Shown: positions 8,590 to 18,958, counted from the stretch's first letter. The stretch: DNA of 64,000 nt from Myxococcales bacterium (GCA_016717005.1 JADJUF010000007.1:502001-566000); one strand, 5' to 3'. The notes: generated from the letters alone by a model not told the origin. Made by a program: numbers and translations.

Positions 8590-9141
8590 TCACGCCGCGC
8601 GCTGGCTCACGAGCTGGCGCAGCAGCGCCAGCCCCTCGGGCCAGTCGCCGTGGCCCGAGGCGGCGTTGATGTGGCCGGCGCCGGGCACCACCTCGAACTC
8701 CGCGCCCCAGTCCGCCGCGAGCGCGACCGCGCGGGCCGCCTCGATGTACGGATCGTCGTCGGAGGTCACCACCAGCGTCGGGAACCGCAGCGGGCTCCGC
8801 GGCATCGGCGCGAAGCCGCGCAGCGCCGCCGTCGCGCTCGCGTGCTCGCAGTCGGGCGGCGCGACCAGCATGGCCCCGGCGATCGGGCGCGCGTGCCCCT
8901 CGGCCCACGCCGCCACCGCGATGCACCCGAGCGAGTGCGCGATCAGCACCGGCGGCTGGCCGGTCTGGGCCAGCGCGCGCACCACCGCGCGATCGATCGC
9001 CTCGATCCACGGATCGCGCTCGGGCGCGAACACCGCGGGCAGCTCGACCCGGCGCGCCCCGCGCAGCTGGGCCTGCCAGCGGGTCTGCCAGTGATCGGGG
9101 CCGGAGCCGCCCCAGCCGGGGATGAACAGGCGCGTGCGCAT
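8590..9141 (-). CDS. RBBP9/YdeN-family serine hydrolase
   Basis: The protein has 183 residues, the full length of the small alpha/beta hydrolase family of RBBP9 and YdeN. It begins with the family signature PGWGGSGPDHWQ. The nucleophile is Ser70 in AHSLGC. The acid is probably an Asp in TSDDDP near residue 130, and the base is in GAGHINAASGHGDW near residue 157. It is cytoplasmic, with no signal peptide. Substrates of this family are poorly known; esterase or amidase activity is likely. It is transcribed from the clearest sigma-70-type promoter in the window. Confidence 0.9.
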   Translation of the reverse strand: MRTRLFIPGWGGSGPDHWQTRWQAQLRGARRVELPAVFAPERDPWIEAIDRAVVRALAQTGQPPVLIAHSLGCIAVAAWAEGHARPIAGAMLVAPPDCEHASATAALRGFAPMPRSPLRFPTLVVTSDDDPYIEAARAVALAADWGAEFEVVPGAGHINAASGHGDWPEGLALLRQLVSQRAA

Positions 9142-9148
9142 GCCGTCC

Positions 9149-9176
9149 GTTATATAGGAACCTCATCCGCTGTCAA
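9149..9176 (-). promoter_or_regulatory. Consensus promoter of the RBBP9-like gene
   Basis: On the minus strand a perfect TTGACA (9176-9171) is followed by a 16-nt spacer and TATAAC (9154-9149). The -10 box ends 7 nt before the ATG at 9141, so the expected transcript start coincides with the start codon. Confidence 0.75.
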
Positions 9177-9197
9177 CGCCAGGCCGCCCCGGCCGCG

Positions 9198-9203
9198 TAG
9201 GCT
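9198..9203 (+). promoter_or_regulatory. -10-like box, methyltransferase
   Basis: TAGGCT ends 8 nt before the ATG at 9212. It is divergent from the hydrolase promoter only 22 bp away. Confidence 0.4.
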
Positions 9204-9211
9204 GTCCCGCG

Positions 9212-10094
9212 ATGACCGCCCCGTGCGTCGTGTGCCGCGCCGCCGAGCCGCCCGTCGAGACCGCCACCGTCACGTCGAACGTGCGGGCGTTCGCCCACGA
9301 GTCGTTCGCGCTGTGGCGGTGCCCCGCGTGTCGATCGATCCACGCGCGCGATCCGGTCGACCTCGACCACTACTATCGCGACTACCCGTTCGCCCGGGCG
9401 CGGCCGTCGCGGGTGCTGCGCTACTTCCACGGCCGCCTGTGGCGCCGGCTGCGCGCGGCCGGCGTCGACGCCCGGGCCGAGGTCCTCGACTACGGCTGTG
9501 GCCGGGGCCTCGTGGTCGACGAACTCCGCCGGCGCGGCGTCGACGCCCACGGCTACGACGCCTACGACGCCGACCACCGCGACCCAGCGGTCCTGGCGCG
9601 GCGCTACGACTGCGTGCTGGCCCAGGACGTCATCGAGCACGTCGACGATCCGCTGGCCCTGCTCGACACCTTCGCCGGAGCTGGCCCGACCAGGCGGCCT
9701 GGTGGCGATCGGCACGCCAGACGCGGCCGCCATCGATCTGGGGGTGGCGGCGCGCTGGCGCCATACCCTGCACCAGCCCTACCACCGCCACCTGCTGGCC
9801 CAGCCGGCCCTCGTGTCCGCGGCCACCGCGCGCGGCTGGGCGGTGGTGCGGCACTACCGCCGGCCCTACACCAACACGCCCGTACCGACGCTGAACCTCC
9901 CGTACTTGCTGCGCTACCTGCGCGCCGTCGACGACACCCTCGACGTCGCGTTCGAGCCGCCGCGGTTCCGCTGGGCCATGCTCAGCCCGGCGGCGATGCT
10001 CGACGCCGTCCTTGGGGGCCTCCGCTGCCCGCCCGCGGACGGCCTGACCATCTTCAGGACCCCGGCGACCGGGTTGCCCCCACCAAGATCCTAG
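9212..10094 (+). CDS. Class I SAM methyltransferase, frameshifted
   Basis: The N-terminus has a zinc-binding CxxC pair (Cys5/Cys8 and Cys37/Cys40). It is followed by the SAM-binding motif VLDYGCGRG at about 91-99 and AQDVIEHVDDPLALL, the pattern of Methyltransf_23 proteins. The frame then breaks: after LLDTFA the homologous sequence ELARPGGLVAIGTPD continues in the +1 frame and runs to a stop at 10094. Removing one G at 9677-9678 (GCCGGAGCTG) restores a single 293-residue protein. This is either a recent mutation or a base-calling error. Proteins with this N-terminal zinc module often act in polysaccharide or surface-glycan clusters, but nothing nearby supports that here. Confidence 0.8.
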
Positions 10095-10145
10095 CCGCAC
10101 TGGCAGCTTGCACCCCTGTGGGGGTTGGGCTAAATGTCCCCCTCT

Positions 10146-10849
10146 ATGTCGACCCTGGTCACGATCCTGCACGTCGTCGTGTGCTTGTTCCTCATGCTCA
10201 CGGTGCTGCTGCAGCAGGGCAAGGGTGGCGGCATGGGCGGGGCGTTCGGCGGGTCCAACGCTGGCTCGGTGTTCGGCGGCGCGGGCGCGTCGACGTTCCT
10301 GCGCCGGCTCACCGCCGCCGCCGCCTCCGTGTTCATGCTGACCTCGATGGTCCTGGCGTTCATCGCCAGCCGCGACGCCGGCGACTCCCTCGAGAAGTAC
10401 TCCAACAGCGAGGCCGCCAAGCGCAAGCGCGCGCGCGAGGCCGAGCGCCGCGCGTTCGAGACCACCGACGGCGGCGTCACCCCGGACGTCGTCGGCGACG
10501 CCGGCGTCGGCACCTCGACCGGCGCGGTCGACCTGGGCACCGTCGAGCCGACCGGCGCGACCGGCGCCGGCGCGACCGGCGCTGAGGTCCCGGCCGAGAT
10601 CCCCGCCGCGGGATCGGCCGCCCCGACCGTTCCTCCGACGACTCCTCCGACCACCCCGCCCGCCACGGGCACGGCCACCCCGCCCGCCGCGGGCTCGGCC
10701 GCGACGGTCCCGCCGATCGTCGCCACCCCGCCGGGCGCCGCGCCCGCGGCCGGCACCGCCAAGCCCCCCGCCGCGCCGGTCGATCCGGCCGCTGGCACCG
10801 CCGACAAGCCCGCGCCGGCGGCCCCCGCCGCGCCCGCGCCCACCACCCC

Positions 10850-10853
<4 letters not shown>
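10146..10853 (+). CDS. secG: Preprotein translocase subunit SecG with long Pro/Ala tail
   Basis: The first 75 residues are SecG: a membrane helix, then VLLQQGKGGGMGGAFGG and a second helix that ends before SRDAG. SecG is an auxiliary subunit of the SecYEG channel. Unusually, about 160 residues follow: a charged helix (KRKRAREAERR) and then a low-complexity tail of Ala, Pro, Thr and Gly, about three times the normal protein length. I chose the ATG at 10146. An upstream in-frame ATG at 10134 overlaps a possible -10 sequence (CTAAAT) and adds only four residues. The stop overlaps the start of dapF by 4 nt. Confidence 0.92.
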
Positions 10854-11777
<924 letters not shown>

Positions 11778-11972
11778 TCGGATGAGCGCTGGGCCGCGCG
11801 GGATGCCCGCGTCGTTCCGCGATCTCGTCGGGCGCGGGTCCGAGGCCCTGGAGTTCGCGTCCCGGGCGCGGGCCCCGTCGGGGTCTGACCTCGAGCGACC
11901 GCGCCGGTCAAGGCCGCGGCCGCCGATCGCCCCGGCACCTGCCGGGGCCCGGCGCCGCGCCCGGCTGACGCG

Positions 11973-14114
11973 TCAGAACCGCTCGTCGACGCGGCCCAGG
12001 CAGGCCTTGATGCGCTCGGACAGCTCGGTGAACTGCTCGAGCTGCGACGCCTCGCCCAGCTTGCGCGCGGTGTTCATGCACCGCACCAGGTACGAGAACA
12101 GGCTGCCCTCCTCGTGCTCGAGGCCCTCGCGCAGGACGAAGTCGAGGAAGCCCTGCTGCTCGTCGTCCATGATCGACCAGATCCGCTTCTGCTTCTTGCC
12201 GCCGTGGATCTCCGGGTGCGGCACGAGCGCGCAGAACCGCCCCAGCGCCTCCTCCATCCGGCTCGGCACGTACGGGTGATCGCGATCCCAGTCGGCCTCG
12301 GCGTCCTCCCACGCCGCCTGGGGGTTGGCGTCGCGCAGCTCGCGCAGCCGGGTCCGGCACCACTCGCGCTTCTTGTCGTCGCCCTTGCGATCGAGGATGC
12401 GCTGGACCGCGTCGTGATCGACGAGGAGCTCGACCACGCCGCGGTAGTCCTCGTAGTCGAGCTGCTCGTTGCGCAGCAGGTAGTAGACGAACAGCCCGTC
12501 CATCCCCTGCAGCTCCTTGATCATCTGGCCGCCGACCTGGCGCCCGGCAAGGTCGAGCACGCCGATCGCGCGCAGGTTGTCGACCAGCATCGCCAGGGTC
12601 TTGTGCAGCTCCTTGCGGGTGCGCTCGTCGGTCAGCAGGTGATCGATCACGGTCACGACGTTGAGCCGCATCGACGGCGGCAGCGACGCCTCGATCGCGT
12701 CGACCGGCTCGAGCGGCGGCGCGTCGGCCGGCACGACCTGGCCCGGCAGGCGGTGCGTCGTCAGATCGGGCAGGCCGATCGCCAGCACCTGCTCGGCGGT
12801 GATCTTGGTCTTGCTGCGCAGCTCGGCCGGCTCGCCGTTGACGAGGTCGGCGTGGCTCTCGGGCGTCCAGATCAGCTCGCCGGTCCGCTGGGCGTCGTTC
12901 CTGGCCCGGCCGTAGACGGTCTTCTTGATCTTGACCTCGTCGATCGCGCCGCGCTTACCGGCCAGCTTGAGCTCCTTGCGCAGATCGACGGTGATCTGCT
13001 CGGGCGCCAGCGCGATCGCCAGGCCGCGATCGTCGAACTGCGGCCGCCCGGCCCGGCCCGCCATCTGGTGGAACTCGGCCGGGGTCACCAGCCGCGGCTC
13101 CTTCTTGATGACCTTGCGCAGCGCCGGGAAGACGACCGTGCGCGCCGGCAGGTTGATCCCGGCGGCGATCGTCTCGGTCGACACGACGAACCGCAGCTTG
13201 CGCTCGAGGGTCAGCTCCTCGACCAGCTGCTTGTAGCGCGGCAGGATCCCGGCGTGGTGGATGCCGATGCCGTGGGTCAGCAGCGGCCGCAGCTCCTTGG
13301 CGACGCCGCTGGGCAGGAGCGCCGCGTCGCAGCGCTTGTCGATCTCGTCCTTCTCGGCGTCGGTCGTGAACCGCCGGCAGCTCTTGAGCAGCCGCGCGAC
13401 CTCGAAGCACAGCTCGCGGCCGAAGCAGAAGATGATCGCCGGCACGTCGCCCGAGTGCGCCAGGCCCTTGACCACGTCGATCAGCAGCTCCTCGCGGAAC
13501 TGGTGCTCGAGCGGGATGCGGCGCTCGCGCGAGTCGATCGACAGCATCTTGACCTTGCGCGTCAGCTCGACCCAGTGACAGAAGCGCTCGGGGTGGCCGA
13601 CCGTCGCCGACAGCACCACCAGCTGCGACCGTGGATCGAGCCCGATGATCGACTGCTCCCAGACGTAGCCGCGCTCGGGATCGTTGAGGTAGTGGCCCTC
13701 GTCCATGATCACCAGATCGGCCGGGCACACGTTCTTCTCACCGACGATCCGGTTCCACAGGATCTCGGCGACCTCGACCTGGATCGGCGCCGAGCGGTTG
13801 ATCTTGTAGTCGCCGGTGGCGAAGCCGACGTGCTCCTCGCCGAAGTCGACCGACAGCTCGCGGAACTTCTCCTCGGTCAGCGCCCGCAGCGGCGTCGTGT
13901 AGACCACCTTCTGCCCGCGCGCGAGCGCCGCGAAGATGCCGGCCTTGGCCATCATCGTCTTGCCGGTGCCGGTCGGCACCGTCACCAGCACGCTCTGGCC
14001 GCCGATGATCGCGGTGATCGCCCGCTCCTGGACCGGGTACGGCTCGCGCCCCTGCGACCAGAAGAAGCGGTCGACGAACGCGAGCTCGAGATCGGCGGCG
14101 GAGGGAGCGCTCAC
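11973..14114 (-). CDS. Ski2-like DExH-box helicase
   Basis: The protein has 713 residues from the GTG at 14114, preceded by AGGG. Superfamily 2 motifs are in order: Walker A VPTGTGKT at about 46-53, TTPLRAL, motif II DEGH at about 138-141, motif III SAT at about 169-171, GIGIHHAGILP, STETIAAGINLPA, and motif VI QMAGRAGRP. This is the Ski2/Mtr4/DOB1 pattern of ATP-driven RNA helicases, although bacterial members are little studied. The region after about residue 450 lacks a recognisable accessory domain and is rich in charged helices. It is convergent with dapF; 11778-11972 holds no gene. Confidence 0.88.
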   Translation of the reverse strand: MSAPSAADLELAFVDRFFWSQGREPYPVQERAITAIIGGQSVLVTVPTGTGKTMMAKAGIFAALARGQKVVYTTPLRALTEEKFRELSVDFGEEHVGFATGDYKINRSAPIQVEVAEILWNRIVGEKNVCPADLVIMDEGHYLNDPERGYVWEQSIIGLDPRSQLVVLSATVGHPERFCHWVELTRKVKMLSIDSRERRIPLEHQFREELLIDVVKGLAHSGDVPAIIFCFGRELCFEVARLLKSCRRFTTDAEKDEIDKRCDAALLPSGVAKELRPLLTHGIGIHHAGILPRYKQLVEELTLERKLRFVVSTETIAAGINLPARTVVFPALRKVIKKEPRLVTPAEFHQMAGRAGRPQFDDRGLAIALAPEQITVDLRKELKLAGKRGAIDEVKIKKTVYGRARNDAQRTGELIWTPESHADLVNGEPAELRSKTKITAEQVLAIGLPDLTTHRLPGQVVPADAPPLEPVDAIEASLPPSMRLNVVTVIDHLLTDERTRKELHKTLAMLVDNLRAIGVLDLAGRQVGGQMIKELQGMDGLFVYYLLRNEQLDYEDYRGVVELLVDHDAVQRILDRKGDDKKREWCRTRLRELRDANPQAAWEDAEADWDRDHPYVPSRMEEALGRFCALVPHPEIHGGKKQKRIWSIMDDEQQGFLDFVLREGLEHEEGSLFSYLVRCMNTARKLGEASQLEQFTELSERIKACLGRVDERF

Positions 14115-14238
14115 CGACGCACCCTGGCACGGGCGGCCGCCGAGCCGCAACCCACGGGCCGCGGCCGCCGGCGGCGACGCGACCATTCGCCCCGGGGCCG
14201 GCGCTTGCCGGGCCGCCGGCGCCTGGGATGATGTCGGG

Positions 14239-15153
14239 ATGAGCGCCGCCGCTGATCGCCCCCAGGACGAGCGCGCGCTGCGGCTGTCGCTCGCGATCTA
14301 CGTCGTCGCGATGATCGCCAAGCTGGCCGCGTGGTGGTGGACCGGGGTGATGGCGCTCCTGGCCGAGGGCCTGCACACGCTCTCGGACGTGTTCGTGACC
14401 GGGTTCCTGCTGCTGGCCGTGCGGTGGTCGCGGCGCCAGGCCGACGACGTCCACGTCTACGGCTACGGCCGGGCCCAGTACATCGGCGCGCTGGTGGCGG
14501 CGGTGCTGTTCGTGTCGTTCACCGCGTTCGAGCTCTACCGCGAGGGCATCACCCGCCTGGTCGGCCACGAGGTCGCGCACCCGGCCCAGGACGTGCCGAT
14601 CGCGCTGGTCGTCCTCGGCGGCTCGATGCTGCTCGGCGCGTGGCCGCTGGTGGCGCTCGTGCGCCAGCGTCAGCGCGGCGCCGCGGCCCGGGCCCAGCTG
14701 CTCGAGCTGATCAACGATCAGCTCGGCCTCGCCGCGGCGCTGGTCGGCACGGTGCTGGTGCTCGAGGGCGTGCCCGCGGCCGATCCGATCGCGTCGATCG
14801 TCGTGGCGACGATCATCCTGGTCAACGGCGTCCACCTGTTCCGCGAGAACCTGTCGTACCTGCTCGGCCGCGCGCCGGCCGCCGACGAGCTGGCCCGGAT
14901 CGAGGCCACGATCCGCGCCACGCCTGGGGTCCGCGGCGTCCACCGCCTGCGGGCCGAGCAGCTGGCGCCGGCCAGCCGCCATGTCGATCTGCACGTCGAG
15001 GTCGCCCGCGGGATCTCGATCGAGGCGGCCAACGACATCGCCGAGGAGGTCACCCGGCGGATCGCGGCGCTCACCGCCGGCCCCAACTTCGTCTCGGTCC
15101 ACGTCGATCCCGAGCGGCCCCACGAGCTGCTCGGCAAGAACGCCAGCGCGTGA
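14239..15153 (+). CDS. Cation diffusion facilitator family transporter
   Basis: The protein has 304 residues with six predicted membrane segments and a C-terminal cytoplasmic domain (ATPGVRGVHRLRAEQLAP...HVDLHVEV) typical of CDF dimers. The metal-site helix 2 reads EGLHTLSD, and helix 5 reads NDQLGL where family members usually have an H/D-x3-D pair. The fold assignment is firm. The transported ion (zinc, manganese, iron or other) cannot be told from sequence. The ATG at 14239 has a GATGAT box 6 nt upstream. The gene starts 124 bp from the divergent helicase. Confidence 0.9.
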   Translation: MSAAADRPQDERALRLSLAIYVVAMIAKLAAWWWTGVMALLAEGLHTLSDVFVTGFLLLAVRWSRRQADDVHVYGYGRAQYIGALVAAVLFVSFTAFELYREGITRLVGHEVAHPAQDVPIALVVLGGSMLLGAWPLVALVRQRQRGAAARAQLLELINDQLGLAAALVGTVLVLEGVPAADPIASIVVATIILVNGVHLFRENLSYLLGRAPAADELARIEATIRATPGVRGVHRLRAEQLAPASRHVDLHVEVARGISIEAANDIAEEVTRRIAALTAGPNFVSVHVDPERPHELLGKNASA

Positions 15154-15463
15154 CGCGGGGCCCAGCGGCGCCCCCAGGGTTCGCGCGGGTCCCGCGCCGA
15201 TCCGCACAGGCGCGCGAGGTCGAGGCGCGGCGGCGCCGGTCACCGGGTGTCGCGGGCGAGAACGCACCTCGAGCACACCGACCGCTTTGAAGTGCCTGCT
15301 GCGACGCGACGTTGCGGGCGCCTCCGGGCGTACGTCCGATGCTCGCTCGTCACGTAGGTCCCGACGCTCCTCGCTGCGCTTCGGGCGTGCGCCCGGATCT
15401 GCCTCGCACGTCCGCGTCTCGCGACGGCATCCAAACCGGCCGGTGTTCTCGCCCGCCGCGGTC
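15154..15463. other. Intergenic region without a gene
   Basis: I see no coding potential on either strand. A short perfect inverted repeat (CGGGCG-TG-CGCCCG) lies near 15382-15395, but it has no T-tract and is not a convincing terminator. Confidence 0.5.
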
Positions 15464-15469
15464 TACAAT
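15464..15469 (+). promoter_or_regulatory. -10-like box, multidomain lipoprotein
   Basis: TACAAT overlaps an in-frame ATG at 15468 and ends 7 nt before the GTG at 15477. This argues for the GTG as the true, leaderless start. Confidence 0.5.
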
Positions 15470-15476
15470 GGCCGCC

Positions 15477-17609
15477 GTGCGCGGCGTGCCCCCAGCCCTC
15501 GGTCGCGTCGCGTGGCTGGTCGCCGCGCTGGCCGTCGGCGCGTGCGGCGGTGACGATGCGCTGATCGACGCCGGGCCCAGCGGCCCCGCGCTGACCGTGC
15601 CCGACCTGATCGCGCTGCCCTACGTCGCCGCCGGCGCCGGGCCCAGCGAGCTCGCGGTGACGATCGCCAACCCGGGCACCGAGGACGTGCGCGGCGCCGA
15701 CGGCGGGCCGCTGGCGTGGCGCGTCGACGGCGACGCCGACTTCGCGATCGTCGACGGACCCGCGGCGGTCAGCGCGGGCGGCACCGCCACCCTCGCGTTG
15801 CGCTGGGCCGGCGCCGCCGCGCCGCGGATCGCGGGCGCCACGCTCGCGGTCGACTCGAGCGCCGGCCCGCGCGCTGCCGAGCTGTGGGCCGTGGCCGGCG
15901 ATCCGACGCTGCCACCGGCGACGTTCACGCCGGTGACCGGCCCCGGCGGCGTCACGATCGGCGCCAGCGCGGAGGTCGCGATGCCGACGGCGCCGTTCCC
16001 GGCGCCGGGCCGACCGTGGACCGACGCGCGCGTGCACCTGTTCGTGCCCGCGGACTATCGCCAGCGCGACGCGCACGACGTGGTGTTGCACTTCCACGGC
16101 CACAACACCACGCTGGCCGCGACGATCCCGGCGCACGGCTACCGCGAGCAGGTGTGGGCCAGCGGCGTCGACGCGATCCTGGTCGTGCCCCAGGGCCCGG
16201 TCGACGCGGCCTCGGGCGACTTCGGCAAGCTGGCCGACCCGGCCGGCACCGCGGCCTTCCTCGACGAGGTGCTCGCGGTCCTGTACCGCGCCGGCGCGAT
16301 CACCCGGCCGGTGCTCGGCGACGTGACCTTGACCTCGCACTCGGGCGGCTACGCCGCGGTCGCTGCGAACCTCGCGGCCGACGCGCCGTTCGCGGTCGGC
16401 CAGGTCGACCTGTTCGACTCGCTCTACGGCTACCTCGCGACCTACCGCGACTTCGTGCTCGGCGGCGGCCGGCTACGCTCGAGCTACACCAGCGGCGGCG
16501 GCACCGACGGCAACAACCAGACGCTCGCCGCGATGCTGGCCGGCGCCGGGATCGCGGTCGCGGCCGCCCCGACCCCGGGCGCGCTGCGCGACGCCCGCGG
16601 GGTCATCTACTTCACCGCCGCGAGCCACGACGGCGCGACCCGCGACGACGGCGCGTTCGGCGAGCAGCTGCGCTGGGGCGGCCGCCACAGCCGCCGCGGG
16701 CCCCGGGCCGAGCTGCGCACCGCGGTCGCGGCCGCCGGCGGCGCGACCGTCACCTGGCTGGCGCCGCACGACGACGACGTCACGGGCTGGCGGGTCGAGA
16801 CCTCACCCGACGGCGCCGCCTGGACCACGGCGGCGACGACCGCCGCTGACGCGGCCACCGCCAGCATCGCGCTGCGGGCCCCGGCGCTGGTGCGCGTCGT
16901 GCCGATCGTCGCGGGCGTGGCCGTCGGCGCGGCCCAGCCGACCGACACCGTGCGGGTCGCGCCCGGCGCCGACGCGCCGGTACTGATCGTCGACGGCTTC
17001 GATCGCTTGATCGATGGCTCTTCGGGCCGCCTGGCCCACGACTTCGCGGCGCAGGTCGGCGCCGGCGTGGGCCCGCTCCACGCCGCCTCGGCTCGGGCGA
17101 TCACCGACGACGGCCTCGCGCTGGCGCCGTACCGCGCGGTCATCTGGCTGGTCGGCGACGAATCCGTCGCCGATCACACGTTCACCGCCGCCGAGCGCGC
17201 CGCGATCGACGCCTACGTCGCCGGTGGCGGCCGCGTGATCCTGTCGGGCAGCGAGATCGGCTACGAGCTCGGCCCGACCACCGCCGGCAGCGCGTGGCTG
17301 GCCGGCCTCGCCGGCGCGAGCTACGCCAGCGACGACGCCGGCGCCAGCGCGGTGCGCGGCGCCGGGCCGCTGGCCACGGTGCCCGACCTCGGCTTCGGCG
17401 GGCCCGCCGCCGCCTACCCCGAGGAGTACCCCGACGTCTACGCGGCCACCGGCGCCGGCGTGGTCGTCTTGACCTACGCCACCGGCGGCGCCGCCGCGGT
17501 CGGCATCCCCGGCCGCGCGGTCGTCGTCGGCTTCCCGCTCGAGATCGTCGATCGCGCCGAGCAGCGCGCCGCGCTCGTGGCCGCGCTGCTCGCCTTCGTC
17601 GCGCCGTGA
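15477..17609 (+). CDS. Multidomain lipoprotein with esterase-like and GATase-like domains
   Basis: The protein has 710 residues. It starts with a lipoprotein signal peptide: hydrophobic WLVAALAV, then lipobox VGAC with Cys at about residue 23. Next come a beta-rich N-terminal domain (about 40-140) and an alpha/beta-hydrolase-like domain with VVLHFHGHN and a candidate nucleophile in TSHSGGYAA. A fibronectin-III-like segment (VTWLAPHDDDVTGWRVETS) and a C-terminal class I amidotransferase-like fold (VLIVDGFDRLID ... AYVAGGGRVILSGSE) follow. The last two resemble the C-termini of some secreted xanthan-lyase-like proteins. Location is the cell envelope. The substrate is unknown, and the hydrolase triad is not fully identifiable. 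An ATG at 15468 is the alternative start. Confidence 0.75.
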   Translation: MRGVPPALGRVAWLVAALAVGACGGDDALIDAGPSGPALTVPDLIALPYVAAGAGPSELAVTIANPGTEDVRGADGGPLAWRVDGDADFAIVDGPAAVSAGGTATLALRWAGAAAPRIAGATLAVDSSAGPRAAELWAVAGDPTLPPATFTPVTGPGGVTIGASAEVAMPTAPFPAPGRPWTDARVHLFVPADYRQRDAHDVVLHFHGHNTTLAATIPAHGYREQVWASGVDAILVVPQGPVDAASGDFGKLADPAGTAAFLDEVLAVLYRAGAITRPVLGDVTLTSHSGGYAAVAANLAADAPFAVGQVDLFDSLYGYLATYRDFVLGGGRLRSSYTSGGGTDGNNQTLAAMLAGAGIAVAAAPTPGALRDARGVIYFTAASHDGATRDDGAFGEQLRWGGRHSRRGPRAELRTAVAAAGGATVTWLAPHDDDVTGWRVETSPDGAAWTTAATTAADAATASIALRAPALVRVVPIVAGVAVGAAQPTDTVRVAPGADAPVLIVDGFDRLIDGSSGRLAHDFAAQVGAGVGPLHAASARAITDDGLALAPYRAVIWLVGDESVADHTFTAAERAAIDAYVAGGGRVILSGSEIGYELGPTTAGSAWLAGLAGASYASDDAGASAVRGAGPLATVPDLGFGGPAAAYPEEYPDVYAATGAGVVVLTYATGGAAAVGIPGRAVVVGFPLEIVDRAEQRAALVAALLAFVAP

Positions 17610-17757
17610 GTCACCGCGGCGGCGCCGGCGGCGCGTCAGCCCGACGAACGCGGCGATCTTCAGCTCGGCGGCCGCCTTCGTCGCGCCGTGCGTCACTGCG
17701 GCGGCGGCGGCTCCGGCGGCGCGTCGAGCCCGACGAACGCGGCGATCTTCAGCTCGG
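17592..17757. repeat. 82-bp tandem duplication at convergent gene ends
   Basis: GCCTTCGTCGCGCCGTG starts at 17592 and again at 17674. The following 65 bp or so are also repeated, with a few substitutions and one short insertion. Each copy holds the last codons of the plus-strand lipoprotein and the last codons of the minus-strand membrane protein. In the first copy the lipoprotein stop is TGA; in the second it has become TGC. Confidence 0.75.
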
Positions 17758-18952
17758 CGGCCTCCTCGACGTGGTCGACCCCAGCGGTGTACGAGCGGGC
17801 GCGATCGAGGTTGGTCACGACCAGGTCGGCGCCGATCAGGGTCAGCATCAGCACGTTCGACTCGAACTTCAGCACGGTCAGCACGACGTCGGAGATGCGC
17901 AGGTGGATCATCTTGACCAGGCCGGAGAGCGCCGCGACGATCAACACCGCCGAGAGGAACATCGTGATCATGTAGATCAAGCGGACCTGCTTGACGTACT
18001 TGACCGCCTCCTCCTCGGACAGCGGCCGGGCCAGGCGGAACCCGGATCGGGCCAGCACGCCCTGCCCGACCACGACCAAGAGGATGCCGGTGATGAAGCG
18101 GGTGTCGCCGGTGAACTGGTACGGGATGATCAGGATGACGTACGCGAGCAGCGCGTACATCGGCGCCGCCATCGCGATCAGCCAGCCCGGGGCCGAGCTG
18201 CCCGGGAACAGGAGCTTGACCACCATCGACGCGCGGATCAGGCCGGGCATCACCGAGATCGCCTTGGGCGCGAGCTGCAGCATCGCGATCATCGAGAACA
18301 CGAACGGCATGAGGACCTGGTCCTTCATGCGCCGGACCTCGGCCAGGCTGCCGAAGCCCATCGCCTGCAACGACCTGGCCTTCTCGACCATGCCGGCCTT
18401 GGTGTGGGGCAGATCGTCGAGGATCGATCGCAGCGGGTACACGAACACGATGAACGGCGTCAGCATGAACAGCAGCCAGCCCCAGAACAGCCACCGCCGC
18501 TGGGTCCGCCAGTGGGCCCAGCGCTTGAGCTGGGTCCAGCAGATCACCAGGAACAGCGCCTCGGCCACCGCCGGCGCCACCTTGACGAACCGGATCGGGC
18601 TGGGCAGCGTGCCCGACAAGCCGTTGTACAGACCGATGACGGTGAGCGGCACCAGCGCGCACGCCACCAGGAACAGCACCGAGCGCCGCCACGCCAGGAA
18701 CGCCTGCAGGTTGGGCTCGGTGATCGGCGGGCTGGCGTGGGCCAGCGCGTAGCGCTCGGCCGGCAGCACCTCGGCCGGATCGATCCGGAGCCGGAACGCG
18801 CGCTTGGCGGAGATCTTCAGGAACTTGAGGAAGCTCTTGGCGGGCACCTCCTCGAGCAGCGACACGATCGCGTTTCTGGCTGAGCGCGCGGCCGACGCGG
18901 GCGCGGCGGCCTGGGGCGCACCCGGCTCGGCCGGCGGGTCCGAAGGATCCAT
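17693..18952 (-). CDS. Polytopic membrane protein of unknown function
   Basis: The protein has 419 residues from the ATG at 18952. An Ala/Pro-rich N-terminus of about 85 residues is followed by about seven hydrophobic segments, for example VLFLVACALVPLTVIGLY, LFWGWLLFMLTPFIVFV and LIYMITMFLSAVLIVAAL. A soluble loop lies in the middle (about 190-230). I do not recognise a transporter signature or catalytic motif. The start is supported by a TACTAT box 6 nt upstream. Its 3' end lies inside a tandem duplication shared with the convergent lipoprotein gene. Confidence 0.75.
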   Translation of the reverse strand: MDPSDPPAEPGAPQAAAPASAARSARNAIVSLLEEVPAKSFLKFLKISAKRAFRLRIDPAEVLPAERYALAHASPPITEPNLQAFLAWRRSVLFLVACALVPLTVIGLYNGLSGTLPSPIRFVKVAPAVAEALFLVICWTQLKRWAHWRTQRRWLFWGWLLFMLTPFIVFVYPLRSILDDLPHTKAGMVEKARSLQAMGFGSLAEVRRMKDQVLMPFVFSMIAMLQLAPKAISVMPGLIRASMVVKLLFPGSSAPGWLIAMAAPMYALLAYVILIIPYQFTGDTRFITGILLVVVGQGVLARSGFRLARPLSEEEAVKYVKQVRLIYMITMFLSAVLIVAALSGLVKMIHLRISDVVLTVLKFESNVLMLTLIGADLVVTNLDRARSYTAGVDHVEEAAELKIAAFVGLDAPPEPPPPQ

Positions 18953-18958
18953 CCGTCG

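Noticed and set aside
6792..9166. Long minus-strand reading frames across array 2 with VSADREL or CQPIGSW repeats
   Set aside because: They run through real genes on either side in the wrong frame and exist because the unit lacks stop codons; all frames give repetitive peptides.
10108..10126. Hairpin ACCCC-TGTG-GGGGT as terminator before secG
   Set aside because: The stem is only about five pairs and no T-tract follows.
11782..12279. Plus-strand frame of 165 codons between dapF and the helicase
   Set aside because: Most of it is antisense to the helicase C-terminus and its sequence is low-complexity Ser/Arg.
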